From contig CANMFL010000004.1 of assembly GCA_947497185.1 (NCBI GenBank), positions 310,001 to 374,000 of the forward strand: a stretch of DNA of 64,000 nt. The letters run 5' to 3'. The position numbers and the translations under genes are program-made. The notes beneath the pieces were generated by a model. That model was not told the origin of the DNA. It saw only the letters and a program-made list of their open reading frames with translations, and made no database searches. The stretch is from an uncultured Paracoccaceae bacterium. Its GTDB lineage: Bacteria > Pseudomonadota > Alphaproteobacteria > Rhodobacterales > Rhodobacteraceae. This document shows positions 1 through 8,819 of the stretch, one piece after another; the first letter of the stretch is position 1; each line of letters begins with the position of its first letter.

Positions 1-3000
1 GCCACATCAGTTGACGTGGCCCCATCACCAAAGTCCCACGCATAGGTCAGCGCATGATCTTCCGCGTCGGTCACATCAGACGCAAAAGTAACCGTGTAGG
101 GCAGAATGTTCGATGTGTTCTCACCCGGATCAAGCACAATACCCGTACCACTAGGTGCGGTGTTGGGCGTGCCTTCCCCTTGGACCGTCAAGCTGACGGA
201 TGCAGTGTCTATATCGTCGCCATCTGCCATATCATAAGTCACTGATGTCGTGCGGCTCTCACCTGCGGACAGGGTTGCAAACTCTAGGTCTCTATCGCGA
301 AATTCGACGGTGCCGTCAGGATAAATCCGGAATTGCCCGCCGTTATCGCCCCAAACCCAACCAAACCGGCCCGACGCGTCGATCAAATTATCCGTCTTGG
401 GCGCCCCCGTGATCTTGAATCCGTTAAGCGCTACAACAGAAAACGGATCGCCTGTCGGGTTGGTATCATTGGCCAGCGCGTTGCCGATCATTGTAATCGT
501 GTTACCGCCCAAACTGCTGACAGCCATGGTGATATCATCGTCATTCGCCTCCACAGGGCCGACAACGGCGCCTTGTGCGTAGACAGGCCGCAGGACAGAA
601 TCGATTTCAGGTGTCACGAAGGTACGCTGTGATGTTGTGATGTTCGGATCGTCTTCCCAATGCGAGAAATTCCATTCGAACCCGTCTGCCACGTAAGTGC
701 TTTGTACAACGACATTATGGTGGAATCCGATGACGTTATCGCGCACCTGATCGCCCGTGAATGCGACCCCATCGAGGAAGAAGGTGAAGTTAGGCACATC
801 CGGCATGTCGTAGGTGGTGATGCTTTCCTCAGGATAAATCACGAGGGTTTCCGTCGTCGATAAGCCAGAGCTGTCAATCGCCGTGAGCGCTACAAAAAAT
901 CCAACGTTTTCATAGTAGTCATGACCACTTGTTGGAATAACGATTTGCACGCCACCCGCGATATTTTCGACCGCCGATACCTCTGGGTGAAAATGTTCGT
1001 TGTGTGCAAGGTTCACCGACCAGAACACATCCGGTCCCGTCAAAGTGCCGTCTTCAAGGTCAGTCGCAAAGCCTGAAAGGGTAATCGTATCACCTGCGCG
1101 GAAAGTATCCGTGACGATTGGCGTGTTGATAGTTACTTCAGGCGCATTACCGATTGTGATGTCGATGGGATTGTAGACCGTCTGGGCCCCGTTCGCATCG
1201 GTTGCGATCAGTTCAACCGTGTACTGCCCTTCGGCGGTATAGGTGTACGTCGGGTTTTGCTCTGTTGATGTTGCACCATCACCGATCCCATCTCCGTCGA
1301 TATCCGGTCCATCACCGAAGGACCAAACGAAGGTCAGATCGTCGCCATCAGGGTCAAACGCGTCCGTCTCAAAGGTCACGGTATGCGGTGCGGTCAGGCT
1401 GGTGTCCTCACCTGGGTCAAGGATAATGCCTTGACCGCCGGGTGCCGCATTCCCGATGCTATACTCCAGCCGGTTCACAGCGCCTTGGAAATTAAAGATG
1501 TTTCCGGTCTGGAAAGTGGTAATGTAATACAACGTGCCATCAGGTGCTTCGGCAAATGTTAGAACCTGACCTGTCGCATTCTTAAAATGATTGTCAGATA
1601 TGAGTTCTGGTTCGCCTGACGAATAGTCAATTTCAAGATAACGAATCCAGTTCCTCACCCAATCGCCGTAAAAGTAGACGCCTTGGTATTCGGTAGGAAA
1701 CTGTGACCCGCGATAAACCACACCGCCTGATATAGATGATCCGGCATCACCATAGCTTGGCAATTGGTCCTGACCCGGCGCAGAGGCGTGTTCGTAACTG
1801 TAGATGGGGTTTCCAGGATCATTTGGGTCCGGCAGATAACCCTCGTAATTTGGCCACCCGTGATCCGCGCCAGCTGTTGCTATGTGAATGTCCTCGTCCG
1901 CAAACCGCCCGTTACCGCCGACTTCACCAATCCAAAGCGTGTTCGATGCTTGATCGTACTCAGCCCTGAACGGGTTGCGCAATCCATAGCTGTAGATGGT
2001 TGTCATCACGCCTTCAGGATCAAGCGCAAGGTTTTCCGCGCTTGTCGAGATAGCTGTCTGCGTGTTGACGGACGGTGTATAGGCTGCGGCCGCCACAGGA
2101 TCGTAGTAGGGATTATCTGTTGGGATCGAACCGTCAGTCAGATTGACGCGATGCACCTTACCGTCATCATGGGTCAAATCCTGTGCATTGGCCGGCTCGA
2201 ACTCCTCACCAATCGAGATGAAAAGTTTGTAAGGGCTAGGGTCATTGGCATCGATGGGTTCGTACCCGATTGCCATCCCACCACCTTGGTGGTCTTTGTT
2301 GGAATAGGTATCAAATTCCCGCCATATCACGGTTTCCGAACTCAGATCACCTGAACTGGCTGCACCACCCGCATTTTCCTGATGCACAAACCGCGATACG
2401 GTCATGCGCTGTTCCTGCAAATTCGTGTAGAGCAGGTAAACATACCCATTTTCACTAAAATTCGGGTCCACTTCGATGTTGAGCAAACCTGCCTCGCGCG
2501 AATTTTCGACTTGCGCGCTTAGGTCAAGATACACCGATTTTGTGCTGTCAGCCACGGATGGATCTTCGACGATGATGACCTCACCGCTTTTCTGAATAAC
2601 AAGCATCCTGCCATCGGGCAAAAACGCCATATCAGTTGGCAAAACCAAAGCGTTGACGACTTTTGTGTCAATGAACCCACCGACGTCACCAACAGGGGTG
2701 TCAAAAACGCTGTCGTCTTGAACGACCGATGCACCAGTTGGCAGGTGCAGACTGTGGCCCGTTTCGGCGTTTCCAGTCGCATCGATAATATGTCCAGTGT
2801 CATCGTCGAAACGGTAGTAGCGCTGCAGCCCGACCGGCACACCCCCCGCGATATCAAGCGGCTGATCGGCGTTACCAAGTATTTCGGCACCGGGGCGTGC
2901 AATATCCCAAATGCGCACTTCGTCCATGCGCCCTTCAAGTGCGCCCACACTGCTTGACGCTAGCTGTGAGATTTCAAAGGTCGACGTATAGTTCTGCGTG

Positions 3001-3323
3001 GTTGAATTCGCGTCGTTGACGCCGTTCACGTACAAGCGGACTATGCCACCTTCGCGGACAAACGCGACGTGATTCCATTCACCGGCAACCAGTGGCGATG
3101 TCCCGACGACAACGTCACCAAACGTGCTATCGTATAGCCGTGGTATTCCCCCGAAAAAGTTGATGTCATTGCCGCCACCAATTTGCGACGACACCGCGCC
3201 GTCATTCTTGGCAATTTCTGAACCTGGTTCAAAGAAGATATTGAACTCAATCGTAAAATCGCCAATGAGCGACAGGTCTTGTATATCAATACCGACGTTG
3301 TCGGTTTCCAAAACATAATTCAC
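1..3323 (-). CDS. Secreted LamG / glucose-sorbosone dehydrogenase / PKD multidomain protein (3' end outside window)
   Basis: An uninterrupted reading frame of about 1107 codons runs off the left edge, so the C terminus is missing. I place the start at a GTG at 3323; the ribosome binding site is weak, so this is uncertain. Residues 1-190 look like a LamG/concanavalin-like jelly roll (EWNHVAFVRE, DEVRIWD). About 220-610 is a six-bladed propeller of the glucose/sorbosone dehydrogenase type, with LPDGRMLVIQ, GGGMAIGYEP, YGLRNPFRAEYD and HGWPNYEG. It is followed by a PKD domain (625-720, WSFGDG), two Ig-like or cadherin-like stretches to about 1045, and a second PKD (WDFGDG) at the edge. There is no Sec signal peptide, so I infer type I secretion through a C-terminal signal outside the window. 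It may oxidise or bind sugars at the cell surface; the substrate is unknown. It is transcribed away from the EPS genes. Confidence 0.8.
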   Translation of the reverse strand, partial: MNYVLETDNVGIDIQDLSLIGDFTIEFNIFFEPGSEIAKNDGAVSSQIGGGNDINFFGGIPRLYDSTFGDVVVGTSPLVAGEWNHVAFVREGGIVRLYVNGVNDANSTTQNYTSTFEISQLASSSVGALEGRMDEVRIWDIARPGAEILGNADQPLDIAGGVPVGLQRYYRFDDDTGHIIDATGNAETGHSLHLPTGASVVQDDSVFDTPVGDVGGFIDTKVVNALVLPTDMAFLPDGRMLVIQKSGEVIIVEDPSVADSTKSVYLDLSAQVENSREAGLLNIEVDPNFSENGYVYLLYTNLQEQRMTVSRFVHQENAGGAASSGDLSSETVIWREFDTYSNKDHQGGGMAIGYEPIDANDPSPYKLFISIGEEFEPANAQDLTHDDGKVHRVNLTDGSIPTDNPYYDPVAAAAYTPSVNTQTAISTSAENLALDPEGVMTTIYSYGLRNPFRAEYDQASNTLWIGEVGGNGRFADEDIHIATAGADHGWPNYEGYLPDPNDPGNPIYSYEHASAPGQDQLPSYGDAGSSISGGVVYRGSQFPTEYQGVYFYGDWVRNWIRYLEIDYSSGEPELISDNHFKNATGQVLTFAEAPDGTLYYITTFQTGNIFNFQGAVNRLEYSIGNAAPGGQGIILDPGEDTSLTAPHTVTFETDAFDPDGDDLTFVWSFGDGPDIDGDGIGDGATSTEQNPTYTYTAEGQYTVELIATDANGAQTVYNPIDITIGNAPEVTINTPIVTDTFRAGDTITLSGFATDLEDGTLTGPDVFWSVNLAHNEHFHPEVSAVENIAGGVQIVIPTSGHDYYENVGFFVALTAIDSSGLSTTETLVIYPEESITTYDMPDVPNFTFFLDGVAFTGDQVRDNVIGFHHNVVVQSTYVADGFEWNFSHWEDDPNITTSQRTFVTPEIDSVLRPVYAQGAVVGPVEANDDDITMAVSSLGGNTITMIGNALANDTNPTGDPFSVVALNGFKITGAPKTDNLIDASGRFGWVWGDNGGQFRIYPDGTVEFRDRDLEFATLSAGESRTTSVTYDMADGDDIDTASVSLTVQGEGTPNTAPSGTGIVLDPGENTSNILPYTVTFASDVTDAEDHALTYAWDFGDGATSTDV

Positions 3324-3534
3324 AACACAACCCCAAAGGCTATTAAAAATAGTATTCAAAATTTGAAGGATTCTTAGCGGAAAAATCGCCGTGATCCTTT
3401 GTGTAAAAAGGGCAAAATAATGCGCCCGAATGCTCAATAATATCGACGAACATTTGAAAAGGTTAAGAGCGTCAAGAACATCTGTCAATCTACACAAAAG
3501 TTAGGGCAGGCATATTGACGTACAAATTATGTGT
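3324..3534 (-). promoter_or_regulatory. AT-rich upstream region of the LamG/dehydrogenase gene
   Basis: About 210 bp separate the stop of the ExoA-like gene at 3535 from the start at 3323, both on the minus strand. The stretch is A+T rich, holds no credible ORF and shows no clear hairpin terminator. It probably carries the promoter of the large secreted protein. I could not assign -35 and -10 boxes with confidence. Confidence 0.3.
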
Positions 3535-4575
3535 TTATTTCGGCACGGATTTTGCGGCTAAAATTTGGGATATAAATCCGATTGCCCACGCATTATGCAC
3601 AATTCCAACAACCAATCCTGCCCATAATCCACAGGGCGATTTCACCCTGACCGCACAGACCAATGAAACGACAGAAAGCATGCCAAAATAGATCAATGGC
3701 AAGATCCCAAAAAGCGGGTTGAAGGCACCTAGAGCCATGCAAGCAGACAACACTAACATATTAAAAACAGGGACCATTTGTCTTATTCTTGGCCGCATCC
3801 GATGTTTCGAAACTGTGCGGCCACGTCCACGCCCGTAGGCCCAATATTGCCGCGCAAGTGCTATCGGGGTGGGTCGCATATGGTAATCTAGGCGTATCTC
3901 GCTTTCCAGCCAGATAAGCCCACCAGCTAGACCTAAACGGTGGTCATATTCAGCGTCCTCATTGTGACTGAAACGCGGATCATAGCCCCCGATCTTTTTA
4001 AACCAATCAAGCCGAAAACCCGCATGATGCCCATGATCCACCCAAAATGAGGTTCTTCCACCCCGATGTGCCGATCCTCCAGACCCCAATGGGGTATCAA
4101 CGATCCACGCCGCCGCACGTTGAAAGCAATTCGCACCAACCGCGTCCATAACCGTAACGATCGAAGCCGCATCCGGCTGCTTTTCAAAGGCTTTTACGAT
4201 GTCTGCTACGTATCCAGCTGGATAAACCGCGTGAGCGTCGCAACGCACAATGATGCGGTGATGCGGTCGCGCCATCTCGTCGATGACCGCATTGATACCA
4301 GCCGACTGCAGCTTTTGTGGATTGTGAAATAAATGCAAATCAGTGTGGAGCCCGGTCAGTCTTTCAACGACACCTTGGGTTCCATCGGTGCTGCCGCCGT
4401 CAGCGACGACAATCATTGTTTTGTTCGCGAAAGAGTCGTTCTGGGTCAGCGATTGAATGCAACGTTCAATATGCGCGACCTCATTTAATGCGGGAATCAC
4501 GACAAGAATATGCTGCGGCATATAGGTCGCGTCTTCGAGAGCGCCATCACTTTGAAGGTTTTTTCCGTAAGTCAT
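3535..4575 (-). CDS. Family 2 glycosyltransferase, ExoA-like, membrane-anchored
   Basis: The 346-residue protein has an N-terminal GT-A fold of family GT2 (ILVVIPALNE at about residues 23-32, VVADGGSTDGT, then RCDAHAVYP as the metal-binding DxD-type segment). C-terminal hydrophobic helices cover about 270-335. The layout, the length and the HNEDAEYDHRL motif resemble ExoA, the beta-1,3-glucosyltransferase of succinoglycan assembly. I infer that it adds a sugar from a nucleotide donor to the undecaprenyl-linked repeat unit at the inner membrane. The start used here has no clear Shine-Dalgarno; an internal ATG (MPQHILVV) is a possible alternative. It is divergent from the arabinofuranose-donor operon. 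Confidence 0.82.
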   Translation of the reverse strand: MTYGKNLQSDGALEDATYMPQHILVVIPALNEVAHIERCIQSLTQNDSFANKTMIVVADGGSTDGTQGVVERLTGLHTDLHLFHNPQKLQSAGINAVIDEMARPHHRIIVRCDAHAVYPAGYVADIVKAFEKQPDAASIVTVMDAVGANCFQRAAAWIVDTPLGSGGSAHRGGRTSFWVDHGHHAGFRLDWFKKIGGYDPRFSHNEDAEYDHRLGLAGGLIWLESEIRLDYHMRPTPIALARQYWAYGRGRGRTVSKHRMRPRIRQMVPVFNMLVLSACMALGAFNPLFGILPLIYFGMLSVVSLVCAVRVKSPCGLWAGLVVGIVHNAWAIGFISQILAAKSVPK

Positions 4576-4878
4576 TATAAAATCTAATAAGAATAAATAA
4601 AATAGGTCACGTAATCCTGCAACCTTAAGCCGTTGACGTTAGATTGCGCCTTCGTTTCGCACAACTAAAATATCTGCCTCGTTCAATTTTCGATTCGGAC
4701 TTCGAGAGCAAACATCAATGAGACTTAATAACGAAAACAAAGCCCGACCCATTTTATCCATTTGAAAACACACGCGAAACCTAATCTCTTTGTCAAAAAA
4801 CTTGATTGACGAACGCAAGAGGTGCAACGTGTTAATAATTTTTATGAATTTTTCAATTTAGATGGTGAGATTTTTGCC
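4576..4878. promoter_or_regulatory. Divergent promoter region of ExoA-like gene and arabinofuranose-donor operon
   Basis: This roughly 300-bp A+T-rich interval lies between two divergent starts and has no supported gene. If the GTG at 4822 were the true start of the HAD-UbiA gene the gap would shrink to 246 bp. Promoters for both directions are expected here; I see no inverted repeat strong enough to call an operator. Confidence 0.4.
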
Positions 4879-6330
4879 ATGGACGATGCGCACAGTTTTT
4901 TAGGTGCAACCAAAATACCTGTTCTGGTCGTTGATTTGGACGGCACACTGATTCACACCGATATGTTGTATGAAACATTTTGGTCGGCGATCTCTGCGCG
5001 GTGGCTTAATTTTATTCCAGCGATGCGTGCATCAATGAATGGCAAAGCTGCCTTGAAACGGTCACTTGAAGAAATGGGGCCGATTGATGTAGCTCACTTG
5101 CCGTACAATACCGACGTCTTGGATTACATCGCAGATTGGCGCGCGAAAGGCGGGCAAGTTGCGCTTGTCTCAGCGTCGGATCAGCGATTGGTACAGCAAG
5201 TTGCAGATCACCTTGGTCTTTTTGACACCGTGTGTGGATCAGATGGTACGCGAAACCTGAAAGGACCGGAAAAGGCTAAATATTTGCAAGACACCTACGG
5301 CGAGAGCAATTTTGCTTATATGGGCGATGCCATCGCTGACCTAGAGGTCTGGAAACACACGACAAGAGCGATCACAGTTGGCGTATCGAAACCACTTGCA
5401 AAGCGCGTTGAAGCCCTAGGCATTTCAGTAGAACACCTGTCCGACCGCAGGCGTCCCGTCAAACCAATCCTCAAGGCGATGCGGCCGCACCAATGGTTGA
5501 AAAACGTTCTAATTTTCCTACCAATGATGGCCGCACATCAGTTTTCCGCAATCACCGTCGCACAATCCATCCTCGCTTTTGTTGTTTTCAGTCTGATCGC
5601 GTCTTCGGTCTACTTGCTCAACGATTTGCTTGATCTCGATGCGGATCGCGCCCATCCGCGCAAACGGCTCAGGCCTTTCGCAAGCGGGGAATTACCGTTG
5701 GTCTGGGGGACGTTACTGACGCCACTCCTTTTGATATCGGGCTTCGGTCTATCGCTGTTTCTGGGGTGGGCCTTTTTCGGGGTCATGGCACTATATTACG
5801 CGGTCACTACGGCCTATTCGTTCTTGCTGAAGCGCGAACTTATCGTGGATATCTGTGCGCTGGCAGGCCTTTACACGTTACGCATTATTGCAGGCGGCGT
5901 GGCCACTGGCATCCCGCTGTCGGTATGGTTACTCGCTTTTTCGATGTTCTTTTTCTTTTCACTCGCGTCCATGAAGCGACAGGCAGAATTAAAATCCGGT
6001 CAAAACATGGGCCAAGAAAAAGCGCATGGCCGCAGCTACAAAACCAGTGATTTGCCCCTAATTGCCAACATGGCCGTGTCATCAGGATATGTGTCGGTTC
6101 TGGTAATGGCGTTGTATCTATATTCCGACACAGTGCGTGCTTTGTATTCATTTCCTGCCCCTTTGTGGGGAATCTGTCTGGTGCTACTGTTTTGGATTAG
6201 CCGGATGACGATGATTTCGCATCGCGGCTGGATGCACGACGATCCCGTCGTTTTTGCGGCCCGCGACTACATCTCAATTGTGTGTGCGATTATCATCTTT
6301 GTCTGTGCCATTGTCGGGACCATGTTTTGA
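4879..6330 (+). CDS. HAD phosphatase-UbiA prenyltransferase fusion (decaprenyl-phosphate phosphoribosyltransferase-like)
   Basis: The N-terminal part (about 1-195) is a HAD hydrolase: VVDLDGTL supplies the nucleophile pair D19/D21, with SASDQR and YMGDAIADLEVW as later motifs. The C-terminal part (about 200-483) is a UbiA-type polyprenyltransferase with many membrane helices and NDLLDLDADRAHPRKRLRP, the NDxxDxxxDRxHPxKxxRP form typical of 5-phosphoribosyl-1-pyrophosphate:decaprenyl-phosphate transferases such as Rv3806c. I infer that it makes polyprenyl-phosphoryl-5-phosphoribose and that the HAD domain removes the 5-phosphate. I chose the ATG at 4879 because GGTGAG lies about 9 bases upstream; an in-frame GTG at 4822 would add 19 residues. 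It is the first gene of a coupled operon. Confidence 0.82.
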   Translation: MDDAHSFLGATKIPVLVVDLDGTLIHTDMLYETFWSAISARWLNFIPAMRASMNGKAALKRSLEEMGPIDVAHLPYNTDVLDYIADWRAKGGQVALVSASDQRLVQQVADHLGLFDTVCGSDGTRNLKGPEKAKYLQDTYGESNFAYMGDAIADLEVWKHTTRAITVGVSKPLAKRVEALGISVEHLSDRRRPVKPILKAMRPHQWLKNVLIFLPMMAAHQFSAITVAQSILAFVVFSLIASSVYLLNDLLDLDADRAHPRKRLRPFASGELPLVWGTLLTPLLLISGFGLSLFLGWAFFGVMALYYAVTTAYSFLLKRELIVDICALAGLYTLRIIAGGVATGIPLSVWLLAFSMFFFFSLASMKRQAELKSGQNMGQEKAHGRSYKTSDLPLIANMAVSSGYVSVLVMALYLYSDTVRALYSFPAPLWGICLVLLFWISRMTMISHRGWMHDDPVVFAARDYISIVCAIIIFVCAIVGTMF

Positions 6331-6749
6331 CACGTTTGTCACTTCTTGTTTTGTATGTTGTGTTTGCCGTCATAGCGACAGTTGCAAACTTGCTGACGCA
6401 ACGCTTTATTCTGTTCATGAATGATGGTGCTGTAGGTTTTGCTATAGCAATTTTTATGGGGACATTGATCGGATTGGTGATCAAATACTTCTTAGATAAA
6501 AGATGGATTTTTCGGGATCTCACAACTGGCACTGCAGCAAATGGCAAAAAATTCGCGCTGTATTCTGCCATGGGAATTGTCACGACCGCGATTTTCTGGA
6601 TCACTGAAACCGCATTCTGGTTGCACTGGCGAACCGACATGATGCGAGAGTTGGGGGCCGTCATTGGCCTAATGATTGGCTACACTGTGAAATACCAATT
6701 GGACCGACGTTTCGTCTTCACCGACAGCGCATTCGTTAAACCCGTATGA
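6327..6749 (+). CDS. GtrA-family small membrane protein, candidate polyprenyl-phosphate-sugar flippase partner
   Basis: A 140-residue protein with four predicted membrane helices and the GtrA-family features KYFLDKRWIF and KYQLDRRFVF, each following a helix. The start is taken as a TTG at 6327 that overlaps the upstream stop (TTGA). An extended in-frame start at 6282 would lie inside the prenyltransferase gene and gives an unlikely Cys/His-rich leader. GtrA proteins are linked to membrane translocation of polyprenyl-phosphate sugars, and the mycobacterial homologue Rv3789 sits next to dprE1/dprE2. I infer a role in moving or delivering the lipid-linked arabinose made by its neighbours. The stop overlaps the next start by ATGA. 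Confidence 0.78.
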   Translation: MTRLSLLVLYVVFAVIATVANLLTQRFILFMNDGAVGFAIAIFMGTLIGLVIKYFLDKRWIFRDLTTGTAANGKKFALYSAMGIVTTAIFWITETAFWLHWRTDMMRELGAVIGLMIGYTVKYQLDRRFVFTDSAFVKPV

Positions 6750-8080
6750 CACGCACAACAGACATCATGGGTTGGGGCCGCTACCCGCGCAAACCGGGTC
6801 AAATGGTCCGACCGCGAACTGAAGCAGAGATCCGGTCCCACGTCACCCAAAACGGCATCATCGCACGCGGAAATGGGCGCGCCTATGGCGACAGTGCCAT
6901 TGGGTCGGCGTCAACGCTTGATATGCGGGCGATGAACCGCATGATTTCGTTTGACGACGCTCACGGGCAACTGGTGGCAGAGGCCGGTGTTTTGCTGGGC
7001 GATGTGATCGACGCATTCCTACCACGTGGGTGGTTTCCTTTTGTCACGCCCGGCACCAAGTTTGTTAGTCTAGGCGGCGCGATAGCGGCAGATGTTCACG
7101 GCAAGAACCATCACTGTGACGGGTCTTTTGGGGCATTTGTGGATTGGGTTGATGTCATGGACGCCGCTGGTCACGTCACGCGGGCGAGCCGGTTTGAGAA
7201 CGCAGACCTGTTCGCATGGACGGTAGGCGGCATGGGTCTGACGGGTGTGATTTTGCGGGCGGCAATCAGACTTCGACCCGTTGAAACCGCGTGGATTCAG
7301 CAGAAATCGCTAGTCGCTCTCAACCTGACAGCCGCCATCCAAACCATCGAGGATGCACAAGCCGCGACCTATTCTGTTGCATGGATCGATTGCCTTGCTA
7401 AGGGCAAAAATCTTGGGCGGTCGATCGTGATGTTGGGCGAACATGCAACATTATCCGATTTACCCGCCGAACTTCGTGACCGTCCGTTCAGCACACCGCA
7501 GCGCAAAAAGAAGACCTTTCCGGTTGAAGCCCCCACCGCATGTCTGAACAAGACGACCGTAAAACTGTTCAACGCACTGTATTGGCGCAAAGGCAAACAA
7601 TCTGCGGGCACGTCGCTTGTGGATTGGGACAGCTATTTTTACCCACTTGATGCGATCTTGAAATGGAACCGACTCTACGGGCGAGCCGGCTTTGTCCAGT
7701 TTCAGTGTGTCTTGCCTTTAGACCACTCAGAGGCCGGTTTGGCCGCTATTCTCACCGAAACCGCAGCGGCAGGGCAAGGGTCGTTCCTTGCTGTCTTAAA
7801 ACGATTTGGCGTTCAGGACAGCAAACTATCCTTTCCCATGGAAGGCTATACGCTGGCCTTGGATTTCCCCGCGAACCCAAAGACTTTGGCATTACTAGAT
7901 CGCCTTGATGCTATCACGCTTGATCATGGCGGACGGTTCTATTTGGCAAAAGACGCGCGATTGGCGGCCGCAACACTGCATAAATCCGATCCGCGCATGT
8001 CAGACCTTAGGCAGATGCGATTAAAGTCTGGCCTAGATCGACAGTTTTCATCCGCTCAATCCGAAAGGCTACTCTTATGA
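6746..8080 (+). CDS. dprE1: DprE1-like FAD-dependent decaprenylphosphoryl-ribose 2'-oxidase
   Basis: This 444-residue protein has a PCMH/VAO-type FAD domain: RGNGRAYGDSA (41-51), TPGTKFVSLGGAIAADVHGKNHH (in two parts, 101-123) and GSFG. A substrate domain with AGFVQFQ and a C-terminal YLAKDAR (399-405) follow. HGKNHH and the lysine of AKD match the flavin- and substrate-contacting residues of mycobacterial DprE1, which oxidises the 2'-OH of decaprenylphosphoryl-ribose. The position equal to the drug-reactive Cys387 of M. tuberculosis DprE1 is Ala371 here (TLALDFP). ATGA overlaps join it to the genes on both sides. Other VAO oxidases are possible, but the pairing with a DprE2-like SDR makes this assignment strong. 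Confidence 0.85.
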   Translation: MTRTTDIMGWGRYPRKPGQMVRPRTEAEIRSHVTQNGIIARGNGRAYGDSAIGSASTLDMRAMNRMISFDDAHGQLVAEAGVLLGDVIDAFLPRGWFPFVTPGTKFVSLGGAIAADVHGKNHHCDGSFGAFVDWVDVMDAAGHVTRASRFENADLFAWTVGGMGLTGVILRAAIRLRPVETAWIQQKSLVALNLTAAIQTIEDAQAATYSVAWIDCLAKGKNLGRSIVMLGEHATLSDLPAELRDRPFSTPQRKKKTFPVEAPTACLNKTTVKLFNALYWRKGKQSAGTSLVDWDSYFYPLDAILKWNRLYGRAGFVQFQCVLPLDHSEAGLAAILTETAAAGQGSFLAVLKRFGVQDSKLSFPMEGYTLALDFPANPKTLALLDRLDAITLDHGGRFYLAKDARLAAATLHKSDPRMSDLRQMRLKSGLDRQFSSAQSERLLL

Positions 8081-8817
8081 CCGATTTGGCCCCTGTTCTT
8101 ATTCTTGGTGGCCGATCCGACATCGGTCTGGCCATCGCGCATCGCTTCGCGAAGGCTGGTCACCCAATTGTTTTGGCCGCGCGCAATGCCGAAACGCTGA
8201 AGGACGAACAAAACAACATTTCCGTGCGCTATGACGTGTCTGTCGCATTAACTGAATTCGACGCCTTGGACACCGCGCAAATGCCGACTTTTGTAGATCA
8301 ACTTGACCCATTTCCGGAAATTGTCGTGTCAGTGATCGGTACGATGGGTGATCAAAGTACGGGCGAAAAGGATTTAGATGCCGCAGCACAGGTGATGCGC
8401 GCGAATTATGAAGGGCCTGCGCTTATCGTCGGACTGTTTGCGCAAAGGTTGGCAGCAACAGGTAACGGCACGATTATCGGCGTCAGTTCCGTCGCAGGGG
8501 ATCGCGGCCGTGCTACAAATTACATCTACGGATCGGCAAAGGCGGGCTTTACCGCGTATCTGTCCGGCCTGCGCAACCGACTGGCGGATAAAGGCGTCCA
8601 CGTGATCACTGTGAAGCCGGGATTTGTCGCAACGCAGATGACAGCGAACATGGACCTGCCCCAAGCGTTAACCGCGGCGCCCACAGAGGTGGCAGAAAAA
8701 GCCTTTCACGCCACCCAATCCCGCCGCAATATCATTTATGTTCGACCGATTTGGTGGCTGATTATGCGGATCATCTGCGCGATCCCCGAATCCATTTTCA
8801 AAAAACTAAGTCTTTAG
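8077..8817 (+). CDS. dprE2: DprE2-like short-chain dehydrogenase (keto-ribose to arabinose reductase)
   Basis: This 246-residue SDR has the nucleotide-binding LGGRSDIGLAIA near residue 10, a catalytic serine in GVSSVAGDRG and the YGSAK catalytic pair (YxxxK). By family and position it matches DprE2, which uses NADH to reduce the 2'-keto product of DprE1, giving polyprenyl-phosphate-beta-D-arabinofuranose. The C-terminal hydrophobic segment (WWLIMRIICAIP) suggests membrane contact, as expected for a lipid-linked substrate. The start overlaps the dprE1-like stop (ATGA). The specific substrate is inferred from context. Confidence 0.82.
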   Translation: MTDLAPVLILGGRSDIGLAIAHRFAKAGHPIVLAARNAETLKDEQNNISVRYDVSVALTEFDALDTAQMPTFVDQLDPFPEIVVSVIGTMGDQSTGEKDLDAAAQVMRANYEGPALIVGLFAQRLAATGNGTIIGVSSVAGDRGRATNYIYGSAKAGFTAYLSGLRNRLADKGVHVITVKPGFVATQMTANMDLPQALTAAPTEVAEKAFHATQSRRNIIYVRPIWWLIMRIICAIPESIFKKLSL

Positions 8818-8819
8818 GA

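Noticed and set aside
1764..2354. 196-residue plus-strand frame
   Set aside because: It lies opposite the continuous minus-strand LamG/dehydrogenase frame, has no ribosome site and shows no domain.
2519..3316. Two minus-strand frames of 143 and 91 residues
   Set aside because: They are another frame of the same strand as the large LamG/dehydrogenase gene; the domain motifs are all in the frame from 3323.
4822..4878. GTG start at 4822 for the HAD-UbiA gene
   Set aside because: The added residues are not part of the HAD fold, and the ATG at 4879 has a better ribosome site; not excluded.
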